Positions 14,156-19,259 of a DNA stretch of 19,259 nucleotides are shown here, in pieces. The notes beneath the pieces were generated by a model that was not told where the DNA came from, made no database searches, and worked only from the letters and a program-made list of their open reading frames with translations. The translations under genes and the position numbers were made by a program. The stretch spans positions 1 through 19,259 of the forward strand of contig DAORJA010000013.1 in assembly GCA_035438805.1 (NCBI GenBank), in the 5' to 3' direction. The stretch comes from UBA922 sp035438805 (lineage in GTDB: Bacteria > Patescibacteriota > Patescibacteriia > Magasanikbacterales > UBA922). How positions within the stretch are numbered: position 1 is the first letter of the stretch; each line of letters opens with the position of its first letter.

Positions 14156-15028
14156 ATGCCTATGCCCACCATCCATACGGTTATTATCGGATTCACGCCT
14201 CTCACAGACCTCTCTCAGGCAAAGCCTCGTCAGATCAAAGAACACGAATACTTCATTAACCTTGTTGCCCAATATGCTCTCGGTGAAGTGCACTATACCG
14301 AATTTGAAAACTATCGGGATATCGTGGACAAGGTAAATCCATTCTTCATCATAACGTTCGATGAGATGACCGCTCATTCGGTCAAAGAACATAAAAAGGA
14401 TGTCTTCTTCTATGTCATAGATTCTCCGGGAAGCGTATTTTATCGCAAAGCCACAGCAGAGGAAAAACAAGAACGACACCGAAAAGTATTCGAGGAGATT
14501 GTAGACCTGATCAGAAACATCAACGAAAGTGATGAGAAAGGAGTTGCAGCGATCAGGAAATACGCAGGCATGGAATACAAAGAAATCTATGACATGCTCA
14601 TTCAGATGATCATTAGTGATAACGAAACCGCCCGTAAACAAGCCTGGGAACTACTCTCGAATAACAACGGGCATTCTATGTTTATCTGGATGCGAGCCCA
14701 ACTCCTTACCGAATTATGGAGTGATGCTGATGGTAAAGGAAAAGAAGAATTCCTCTGTCTTGCGATGAAACAGCACATAGATAATGGATTTGCTTCAAAG
14801 ATCGAAGACTTTACAGATGAAGACGGACAACAATACCACCAATATATGTTCCAGTATGTGGATGGCAGTGATACGAACTACATCCGACGTATCCCATTTG
14901 GATACAAAGGACAGGGTAAGTATGAGTATGAAGCACTGCTCAAGAAGTATGAAACTCCTATTGGAGTAGCGATGATGCTTGAAGCAGGACAGTTGAAGAG
15001 TAAGCGAGAAGAAATCATACAAAATTAA
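14156..15028 (+). CDS. Protein of unknown function
   Basis: I do not recognise this 290-residue protein. It begins MPMPTIHTVIIGFTPLTDLSQ; the second ATG at 14162 is an equally good start. The first 95 residues alternate strands and helices (HTVIIGF, FFIITFD, VFFYVID), as in a small Rossmann-like or response-regulator-like fold. This is inference from hydrophobicity only. The remainder is mostly helical and strongly charged, with paired Lys/Glu runs (KKDVFF, EEKQERHRK, KSKREE). No signal peptide, membrane helix or cysteine motif is visible. It has its own strong extended -10 promoter beneath a palindrome, and a good terminator follows, so it is probably a single-gene, regulated unit. GC content is somewhat higher than the preceding gene. 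Confidence 0.6.
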   Translation: MPMPTIHTVIIGFTPLTDLSQAKPRQIKEHEYFINLVAQYALGEVHYTEFENYRDIVDKVNPFFIITFDEMTAHSVKEHKKDVFFYVIDSPGSVFYRKATAEEKQERHRKVFEEIVDLIRNINESDEKGVAAIRKYAGMEYKEIYDMLIQMIISDNETARKQAWELLSNNNGHSMFIWMRAQLLTELWSDADGKGKEEFLCLAMKQHIDNGFASKIEDFTDEDGQQYHQYMFQYVDGSDTNYIRRIPFGYKGQGKYEYEALLKKYETPIGVAMMLEAGQLKSKREEIIQN

Positions 15029-15049
15029 GCTCTATAGATTGGAACTAAA

Positions 15050-15080
15050 ACAAAAATACCCATTGATTGAGTATTTTTGT
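15050..15080. terminator. Bidirectional terminator
   Basis: ACAAAAATAC and GTATTTTTGT form a 10-bp AT-rich stem around an 11-nt loop between two converging genes. A second stem GTGTCC (15081-15086) with GGACAC (15103-15108) abuts it and would precede it on the minus strand. Together they can end both genes. Confidence 0.75.
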
Positions 15081-15120
15081 GTGTCCTCCTTTCCTCCTTG
15101 GTGGACACAGATAAGAGGTT

Positions 15121-15759
15121 TCAGATGTTCGCAATGATTGGCGGCAGAACGATGTCGTTGTGACTTGTCCACCACCGCAGAATGCGCTCTTCTTTGATCG
15201 AGCACGCGACGCCACCACCAGCAGCCCTCAGGTATGTACCTAGGATCTCGAGTGCTCTTCCCACACACGTGCGACTGCCTTGGGCAGTCAATACGAGTGC
15301 GGTATGATGAGCCTTCGGCAGGTAGGCTCCGTACAGACCAGTCTTACACAGACGTTGGATGAGTCTAGGATCTGAACGATCCTTGTCCAACGAGATGTGC
15401 AGTTCGGTTGCACGGAATTTCCCCGGCTCCAAAGCTCCAACTTGAATCTGAAGATTGAGCGGCACCTCCGCGTTGAACGGCGTATGCGGAATGTCCTCGT
15501 CTGAGGCAATGAACTCGCCTTCGAGATAGCCCCGCATGTTCGAATTCGCCAGGAGAGTTCGAGTTTGATCGAACGTCCGCTTGAACGTGCCGATCTCCGT
15601 ACACTTGAATGTGAGATGGCGGTTCGGTTCGAAGTGGAGGATCTCAGTGGGATGTCCTGAGAAGTTCGTGAGCTCGAAGCCTTGTGCTTTGATGAGTTCG
15701 TCCTCCGTTGCAGCATCCATGCTCTGTGCATCGACGTGGATATGGTACATTTTTTTCAT
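15121..15759 (-). CDS. Protein of unknown function, GC-rich insert with strong Shine-Dalgarno
   Basis: No family was recognised. The 212-residue product starts MKKMYHIHVDAQSMDAATE at ATG 15759, preceded by GGAGGTCAG, one of the best ribosome-binding sites in the window; that decided the start. An N-terminal extension to 15810 is possible but lacks such a site. The sequence has alternating strands (FEPNRHLTFKCTEIGTFKR, ATELHISLDKDR, HTALVLTAQG), suggesting an alpha/beta fold with several His residues, but I see no catalytic signature. The gene is GC-rich, like pyrFE at the window start and unlike its AT-rich neighbours, and its ends coincide with the composition change. It probably arrived from a different source. 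It is divergent from the TrmB-like regulator. Confidence 0.7.
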   Translation of the reverse strand: MKKMYHIHVDAQSMDAATEDELIKAQGFELTNFSGHPTEILHFEPNRHLTFKCTEIGTFKRTFDQTRTLLANSNMRGYLEGEFIASDEDIPHTPFNAEVPLNLQIQVGALEPGKFRATELHISLDKDRSDPRLIQRLCKTGLYGAYLPKAHHTALVLTAQGSRTCVGRALEILGTYLRAAGGGVACSIKEERILRWWTSHNDIVLPPIIANI

Positions 15760-15803
15760 CTGACCTCCATGATTTGTGTCCATGGTGGATTTTAACAGCT
15801 GTC

Positions 15804-15832
15804 TTGACAATTACCATTCTTTCACATACTAT
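15804..15832 (+). promoter_or_regulatory. Strong sigma-70-type promoter of the TrmB-like gene
   Basis: TTGACA (15804-15809, full consensus), a 17-base spacer and TACTAT (15827-15832) form the best -35/-10 pair in the window. The expected start is near 15839, 35 bases before ATG 15874. Confidence 0.8.
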
Positions 15833-15836
15833 GTGA
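15822..15836. promoter_or_regulatory. Operator-like palindrome TCACATA-C-TATGTGA over the -10
   Basis: Perfect 7-bp arms around one base cover the -10 of the regulator's own promoter. The position between the divergent GC-rich gene and the regulator fits autoregulation by the TrmB-like protein. This is inferred from position. Confidence 0.5.
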
Positions 15837-15873
15837 TGAAAATATATAGATAGACTACTTAATTTCACACCAT

Positions 15874-16602
15874 ATGAATATTCTTGAGGAAGTTGGTTTA
15901 ACCAAGCGTGAATCAGATATATACACTCTTCTTTTATCGTTAGGGGAATCTCGTTTTTCAACTATCCAAAAAGAACTAGGTTTGCATCCCCAGGTGGTGT
16001 ATCGGATCATAGAGTCTTTGAAAGAGAAGGGATTAGTTTCGGTTGCTAAAAAGAAAAAGGTTTACCATGCTATTGCTGAAACGCCACGCGAACTATTAAG
16101 AATAGAAAAAGAAAGATTAGAGAGTTTGAAACTAGCTTTACCAGAATTATTGGCTTTGCAAAAAAGTCCCAGTCAACCACTCATTCAAATTAGTAAGGGT
16201 GCTGTTGCACTGCGTGCATTTCGTGAAAAAGCGTACCAACAGATGAAGAAGGGGGATGTTTTTTATGTAATTGGTGGATCAGGTGATCGTTTTTATATTA
16301 CTATAGGTGAGCGATACGACAGTATCGAACAGAAAAGAATAGATAAGAAAATTAACAAAAAATTAATTTCTGTAGAAACTGAGCGTGAAAAGTTTTTGAA
16401 GCATGATACCAGACGTGAGCTATCTGAATTTAAATTTCTTCCAGCAGACTTTCCCATTGTTTCTAGTACTAATGTGTACATGAATACTGTTGGTATTATC
16501 ATCTGGTCTGAAGAGCCAATTCTGATTACCATTGAGAATGCAGATGTTGCTGAGAGTTATAAGCAGTACTTCAGACAATTAGAGAGTATAGCGGTTTATT
16601 AA
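15874..16602 (+). CDS. TrmB-like transcriptional regulator
   Basis: The 242-residue protein has an N-terminal winged helix-turn-helix (about 1-70): MNILEEVGLTKRESDIYTLLLSLGES...HPQVVYRIIESLKEKGLVSVAKKKKVYHAI. This is the TrmB pattern, followed by a helical linker (about 75-95) as in that family. The C-terminal part (about 100-242), with IQISKGAVALRAFREKAYQQMKKGDVFYVIGGSG, resembles the effector/dimerisation region of TrmB-type proteins that sense sugars or other ligands. The ligand cannot be told. ATG 15874 fits the promoter. The palindrome over its -10 suggests it represses itself. Its target may include the divergent gene at 15121-15759. A terminator follows. Confidence 0.82.
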   Translation: MNILEEVGLTKRESDIYTLLLSLGESRFSTIQKELGLHPQVVYRIIESLKEKGLVSVAKKKKVYHAIAETPRELLRIEKERLESLKLALPELLALQKSPSQPLIQISKGAVALRAFREKAYQQMKKGDVFYVIGGSGDRFYITIGERYDSIEQKRIDKKINKKLISVETEREKFLKHDTRRELSEFKFLPADFPIVSSTNVYMNTVGIIIWSEEPILITIENADVAESYKQYFRQLESIAVY

Positions 16603-16628
16603 TTCTGCTAATTGCTAAAAAACAGCCG

Positions 16629-16675
16629 AAATGAGACAGTTCCAAAATACCCCAGTAGAGTGTCTCATTTGTCTC
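16629..16675 (+). terminator. Terminator-like inverted repeat after the TrmB-like gene
   Basis: AAATGAGACA (16629-16638) and TGTCTCATTT (16661-16670) are perfect 10-bp inverted copies with a 22-nt loop. GTCTCTTTTT follows. The long loop makes it less than ideal, but it is placed correctly 26 bases after the stop. Confidence 0.6.
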
Positions 16676-16708
16676 TTTTTCCCTCTGACCCGACTCTGTC
16701 CTAAAGTA

Positions 16709-16722
16709 TGGTATACTATACC
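16709..16722 (+). promoter_or_regulatory. Extended -10 element embedded in a palindrome
   Basis: TG-G-TATACT (16709-16717) is an extended -10 like that of ftsE. It lies within the palindrome GGTATA-C-TATACC (16710-16722). No good -35 is visible. A transcript would start near 16724 and read through the compact RNA at 16730-16780. Confidence 0.5.
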
Positions 16723-16729
16723 CATAAAA

Positions 16730-16780
16730 AGCTCTTGGTTGATTGGTTTTCAACGAGGTGTTGGACCGGGGCCGGGAGCT
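16730..16780 (+). ncRNA. Compact GC-rich RNA or leader micro-ORF
   Basis: AGCTCTTGG (16730-16738) pairs with CCGGGAGCT (16772-16780) over 9 bp with two G-U pairs. The interior can hold TTGA/TCAA (16739-16742 with 16750-16753) and GGT/ACC (16757-16759 with 16765-16767), a small three-way junction. It lies between an extended -10 and a perfect 40-nt palindromic terminator, so a transcript of roughly 100 nt is predicted. The same bases can be read as a 24-codon ORF (16708-16782) ending WFSTRCWTGAGS. The -10 overlaps that ATG, so a shorter start (TTG 16735) would be needed. Neither reading is recognised. Confidence 0.4.
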
Positions 16781-16820
16781 AATAAAATAATACAGCCTAT
16801 ATAGGCTGTATTATTTTATT
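16781..16820. terminator. Perfect 40-nt palindrome, bidirectional terminator
   Basis: The 20-nt arm AATAAAATAATACAGCCTAT is followed directly by its exact reverse complement. The GC core CAGCC/GGCTG is flanked by A/T tracts on both sides, which fits termination in both directions. It ends 16 bases from the stop of the converging membrane-protein gene. Confidence 0.8.
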
Positions 16821-16835
16821 ATTCAAGCTACCCCA

Positions 16836-17126
16836 TTAATCTTTGATGCGACGGTAGGCAATACCAGTGATAAATAGCGCAATTAATGCACAAGTTATTA
16901 GTACCGTAATCCAGCTATGAGTAATCGTATACCACATAAGTATTGCAAACATTTTACAAAATCCATACGCAAATTGTATGGCAATCAGCGCGCTTTCGTA
17001 GATGATTTTAAAAATAGGGATTTGTATCATTCCTTTACTGTTATTAACAAGGAATAAGCATCCGATACCGATAACTGCTAGTAGTGTTATAATTACCCAT
17101 TCGAGTTTTTGCTTTTTGGTGATCAT
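16836..17126 (-). CDS. Small membrane protein of unknown function
   Basis: The 96-residue product starts at ATG 17126 with a short basic segment, followed by hydrophobic stretches near 10-27, 37-62 and 70-92, and ends in a basic tail (YRRIKD). No family was recognised. It lies on the same strand as the CBASS pair but 177 bases downstream of it, beyond a hairpin at 17254-17277. It is probably a separate gene, though membership in the island is possible. No Shine-Dalgarno is seen. Confidence 0.65.
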   Translation of the reverse strand: MITKKQKLEWVIITLLAVIGIGCLFLVNNSKGMIQIPIFKIIYESALIAIQFAYGFCKMFAILMWYTITHSWITVLITCALIALFITGIAYRRIKD

Positions 17127-17187
17127 ATTATTAGAAAAGACGGCTTAGCCATCTCTATGTTTGTTCGGATTATTGACCATGCCCTAC

Positions 17188-17225
17188 AAAGGGTTTAGGT
17201 CTTCTAAAAGGGTTTAGGTCTTCTA
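17188..17225. repeat. Two tandem copies of a 19-nt unit
   Basis: AAAGGGTTTAGGTCTTCTA occurs twice without a gap and without mismatch. It lies upstream of the small membrane protein gene. A small CCCT/AGGG hairpin (17182-17193) overlaps the first copy. It looks like a recent slippage duplication. Confidence 0.8.
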
Positions 17226-17253
17226 AATTGTAAAATTAGTATATACGCAAATA

Positions 17254-17277
17254 AGGTCGAATACAAGTATTCGACCT
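17254..17277. terminator. Strong hairpin after the Cap15-like gene
   Basis: AGGTCGAATAC and GTATTCGACCT are perfect 11-bp inverted copies with an AA loop, 26 bases after the Cap15-like stop. T-richness afterwards is weak, so it may be a 3'-end stabiliser or a terminator. Confidence 0.6.
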
Positions 17278-17303
17278 ATAATCTGATTGTAACCCTCCAT
17301 TTT

Positions 17304-17948
17304 TTAGCCTTGAGGAGTAAAACGCCCTATTCTTTTCTTAGAAACTAGTTTGCACGAAATATCTCCATGAGTTCCCCTTTGATGCCCATCATTATAATAA
17401 GCACCTTGTAATTCTATTGGTTTTTTTGTAAAAATTTCTAAAATTGCAGTACCCTGATGTCTTTTCATGTCAGAATTACTTGGAGACAAATTTCTAACAT
17501 CGTTTTGATATAGATAGTACAGTGTCCAATTTTCTTTTTCATTTTTTCCTACAGTTGCAAGAAAACTGTAAGAGGGGGAGGTAGCCGTATATAGGTACAC
17601 TTTTGTTGTTAAAAGCGTTTGACATACTTCAATAACAAAGGGATAAGTTTTTGACCGATCATAGCTTGATGTTAGCTTTCCCTCATAACGTCCATTCAAA
17701 TTTGGCGGAACTATTCCGGTAAAAACAAAAAGTTTCCATAAGTAACGTTCAACAATCCAGAATAAAATAATTATAATAGCTACTGGCGTAAGAGGTTCGA
17801 TCACTCCCCATTGACTTAATTGATTTAAAAAAGAATAGAGTAGCCACTCTATGAATTTTTGAGTTTTTTCTGTTAACCAATTTGCTATCGGTAAAGACAA
17901 GAGTAAAAAAAGGAAGTAAAACCTCTCGTTTAATTTGAACTCTTTCAT
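17304..17948 (-). CDS. cap15: Cap15-like CBASS effector (two membrane helices plus beta-barrel sensor)
   Basis: The 214-residue protein has two hydrophobic helices (about 9-27 and 52-74). A beta-rich domain starting NLNGRYEGKLTSSYD (about 83-97) follows, with VIEVCQTLLTTKVYLYTATSPSYSF, LYYLYQN, RHQGTAILEIF and ELQGAYYND...RGTHGDISCKL. This order matches Cap15 (S-2TMbeta), the CBASS effector whose eight-stranded barrel binds the cyclic nucleotide and whose membrane helices then oligomerise and disrupt the inner membrane. It starts 8 bases after the stop of the CD-NTase gene, as expected for an operon. The family call is from pattern and context. No ancillary CBASS genes (Cap2/Cap3 E1-E2/JAB, HORMA/TRIP13) are present, which fits a minimal type I system. 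Confidence 0.8.
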   Translation of the reverse strand: MKEFKLNERFYFLFLLLSLPIANWLTEKTQKFIEWLLYSFLNQLSQWGVIEPLTPVAIIIILFWIVERYLWKLFVFTGIVPPNLNGRYEGKLTSSYDRSKTYPFVIEVCQTLLTTKVYLYTATSPSYSFLATVGKNEKENWTLYYLYQNDVRNLSPSNSDMKRHQGTAILEIFTKKPIELQGAYYNDGHQRGTHGDISCKLVSKKRIGRFTPQG

Positions 17949-17956
17949 ATAAAGTA

Positions 17957-18841
17957 TTAGAGATTAAATGCCCTTTTCCAATAATCATCTGCATGCCACT
18001 GTGAAGTTGCATTTATGGCATGAAGTGCGTTATCTTTTGATTCGTTTAATTTTTGTATAAACTTGGCGCGATCAACTGGGTCCCAATTTGCAATTATATT
18101 TTCAGTACCACAAACACTGCTAATATAACCTGGTAAGGTATAACTATTTCGAAATTTGTTGATAATTGTATTTGCAATAACTGGAAAATTTACCGCATAG
18201 TCATCTGAAAATAGACTATGTTCGGCTGAGTGTACCAGAGCCTCCATCTTGAAAGAGGATATTGTTTTCTTATCATCTCCAAAGTGATTTTTCACCCAAT
18301 TTTTAAACATTCGAACTGTTGGCTTGTAGGTATTATTAGTCAACTTATTTTTATCAACTCCATTCTTATAATGGATGCGGGGTTTATTTATTTTTTCTAC
18401 ATTATCTCTAAAAGAGTAAACAGCTATCGGGTCTACCAAATGATCCGTGCCTATCTGTGCTGCTGGTACCACATCTGCATTAAATCCGCCACGAATATTA
18501 ATGCATTTGTCACCACGACTTACTGTCCAATTATATCTTGTCTGGGCTTTCAATTTAGCTTCAATTTCGGAAAAAATACTATCCCACAAAATTATTTGTG
18601 TGGTTGGTTGTGGTGAATGAGTACCGCTGTAAGTCTGAAGTCTTAATGCTACGATATCAACATCGTTTATATCAGAAATTGCAGTATCATTTTTGTATGA
18701 TCCCTGTAAGAAAGTATGGTATCCTACACTCAAAATATCTTGAATATAATTTTGCAAATTTGCAATTTCATTACCTTTTGATGGCGAAGGCCCTTTAATC
18801 AGTTTATCTATCAATGTACTTGATATTGTGTGGAAGGTCAT
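17957..18841 (-). CDS. CD-NTase (cGAS/DncV-like nucleotidyltransferase), CBASS signal synthase
   Basis: The 294-residue enzyme shows the nucleotidyltransferase core: LQGSYKNDT with GS at 47-48, the catalytic pair in INDVDIVAL (D60, D62) and a third acidic residue in GGFNADVVPA (D123). The helical half contains YKPTVRMFKNWV, the conserved OAS/CD-NTase helix. On phage infection these enzymes make cyclic di- or trinucleotides that switch on a neighbouring effector. All three metal ligands are present, so it should be active; clade and product cannot be told. I prefer ATG 18841 (MTFHTISS) over an in-frame TTG at 18850. The Cap15-like gene follows after 8 bases. Confidence 0.87.
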   Translation of the reverse strand: MTFHTISSTLIDKLIKGPSPSKGNEIANLQNYIQDILSVGYHTFLQGSYKNDTAISDINDVDIVALRLQTYSGTHSPQPTTQIILWDSIFSEIEAKLKAQTRYNWTVSRGDKCINIRGGFNADVVPAAQIGTDHLVDPIAVYSFRDNVEKINKPRIHYKNGVDKNKLTNNTYKPTVRMFKNWVKNHFGDDKKTISSFKMEALVHSAEHSLFSDDYAVNFPVIANTIINKFRNSYTLPGYISSVCGTENIIANWDPVDRAKFIQKLNESKDNALHAINATSQWHADDYWKRAFNL

Positions 18842-18856
18842 AAGCGACAATCAAAT

Positions 18857-18862
18857 ATTATA
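18857..18862 (-). promoter_or_regulatory. -10 element of the CBASS operon
   Basis: A consensus TATAAT on the minus strand lies 15 bases before the CD-NTase ATG, predicting a leader of about 9 bases. A weak -35 (TGGAAT) sits 17 bases upstream. The 61-base divergent gap must also serve the RNase HI gene. Confidence 0.55.
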
Positions 18863-18902
18863 TGCATAAGCACAGTATCATTCCACACACGTAAAGACAA
18901 GT

Positions 18903-19259
18903 ATGAGTTTTGATCCAAATGCACTGAATATATACACAGATGGTTCTTCTTATTCGAATCCGCGTACGGGTGGTTTTGGCATGTTACTTGTCTTTCCAGA
19001 GCATTTAAATATTACAGATTTGCCTATTTGTCCTTACGGTTACCAAAAGGCTACAAATAACCAGATGGAACTGAAAGCTTGTTCTGTTGCTTTGGTAGAA
19101 AGTTTAAAATTAAAAAGACAATGGCAAAGAATTATAATACATACAGATTCAAGCTATGTGTGTAATAATTATAAACGTGCTATTCACCAGTGGAGTAGAA
19201 ATGGTTGGATTTTAGCAAGTGGTGCTCCTGTGGCAAATGTACAATTATGGAAAGAACTT
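18903..19259 (+). CDS. Ribonuclease HI-like protein, N-terminal part (3' end outside window)
   Basis: From ATG 18903 the frame stays open for 119 codons to the window end. Type I RNase H motifs are clear: IYTDGSSYSNPRTGGFG with D13, TNNQMELKA with E56, and IHTDSSYVCNNY with D82. WSRNGW...GAPVANVQLWKEL then follows, matching the substrate-handle region of E. coli RNase HI. The fourth acidic residue would lie beyond the window. RNase HI degrades the RNA strand of RNA-DNA hybrids. It is transcribed divergently from the CBASS operon with a 61-base gap, has no Shine-Dalgarno, and may be a housekeeping gene at the island's edge. Confidence 0.9.
   Translation, partial: MSFDPNALNIYTDGSSYSNPRTGGFGMLLVFPEHLNITDLPICPYGYQKATNNQMELKACSVALVESLKLKRQWQRIIIHTDSSYVCNNYKRAIHQWSRNGWILASGAPVANVQLWKEL

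Noticed and set aside
15288..15731. Alternative open frames within the GC-rich gene at 15121-15759
   Set aside because: They lack a ribosome-binding site and show Ser/Arg-rich shadow composition.
16836..17126. Third gene of the CBASS operon
   Set aside because: A 177-base gap with a strong hairpin separates it, and it matches no CBASS component I know.
17188..17225. CRISPR array
   Set aside because: Only two abutting copies, no spacers, no cas genes.

Overview
The window looks like a piece of a small-genome bacterial chromosome, most likely from the candidate phyla radiation (Patescibacteria, Parcubacteria-like). This is an inference, not proven. It rests on an AT-rich background, near-complete absence of Shine-Dalgarno sequences before the AT-rich genes, very short or absent leaders behind extended -10 promoters, a tRNA without encoded CCA, tight gene packing, and many lineage-orphan proteins. 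TGA is used as a stop, so code-25 lineages (Gracilibacteria, SR1) are unlikely.

Layout. (1) 1-1234: a GC-rich block with the end of pyrF and a complete pyrE (last two steps of UMP synthesis), closed by a hairpin. (2) 1333-3009: AT-rich core genes ftsE and ftsX with tRNA-Gln(TTG) two bases behind ftsX. (3) 3156-6126: a short HelD-like helicase, a HEPN-like protein and a four-helix membrane protein, all on +. (4) 6127-7540: a large serine recombinase on - with a GC-rich intergenic patch behind its start that could hold an attachment site. (5) 7541-8689: a DUF4238/SEC-C protein. (6) 8722-13000: a unit read on the - strand: candidate structured RNA 2, ParB-methyltransferase fusion, small terminase, large terminase, pseudoknotted RNA 1, and a membrane-anchored DUF4352 protein. 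Only the packaging genes of a phage are present; there is no portal, capsid or tail gene. (7) 13106-15028: two unrecognised + strand genes. (8) 15121-15759: a second GC-rich gene with a strong Shine-Dalgarno, unlike its surroundings. (9) 15874-16602: a TrmB-like regulator with a textbook promoter and an operator-like palindrome. (10) 16708-16820: a compact GC-rich RNA or micro-ORF ending in a perfect 40-nt palindrome. (11) 16836-18841: a small membrane protein and a two-gene CBASS-type anti-phage system (CD-NTase plus Cap15-like effector), with a divergent RNase HI gene running off the end.

The region after ftsX reads as an accessory/defence island: recombinase, packaging cassette, HEPN protein and CBASS. 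The most unusual signals are non-coding. RNA 1 (9392-9540) has its own promoter, a nested pseudoknot and a terminator that competes with its closing stem. RNA 2 (about 12764-13000) has UUCG and GAAA tetraloop hairpins and its own terminator. Both flank the terminase operon in the same orientation. The CBASS pair in a probable Patescibacterium is the clearest protein-level system.
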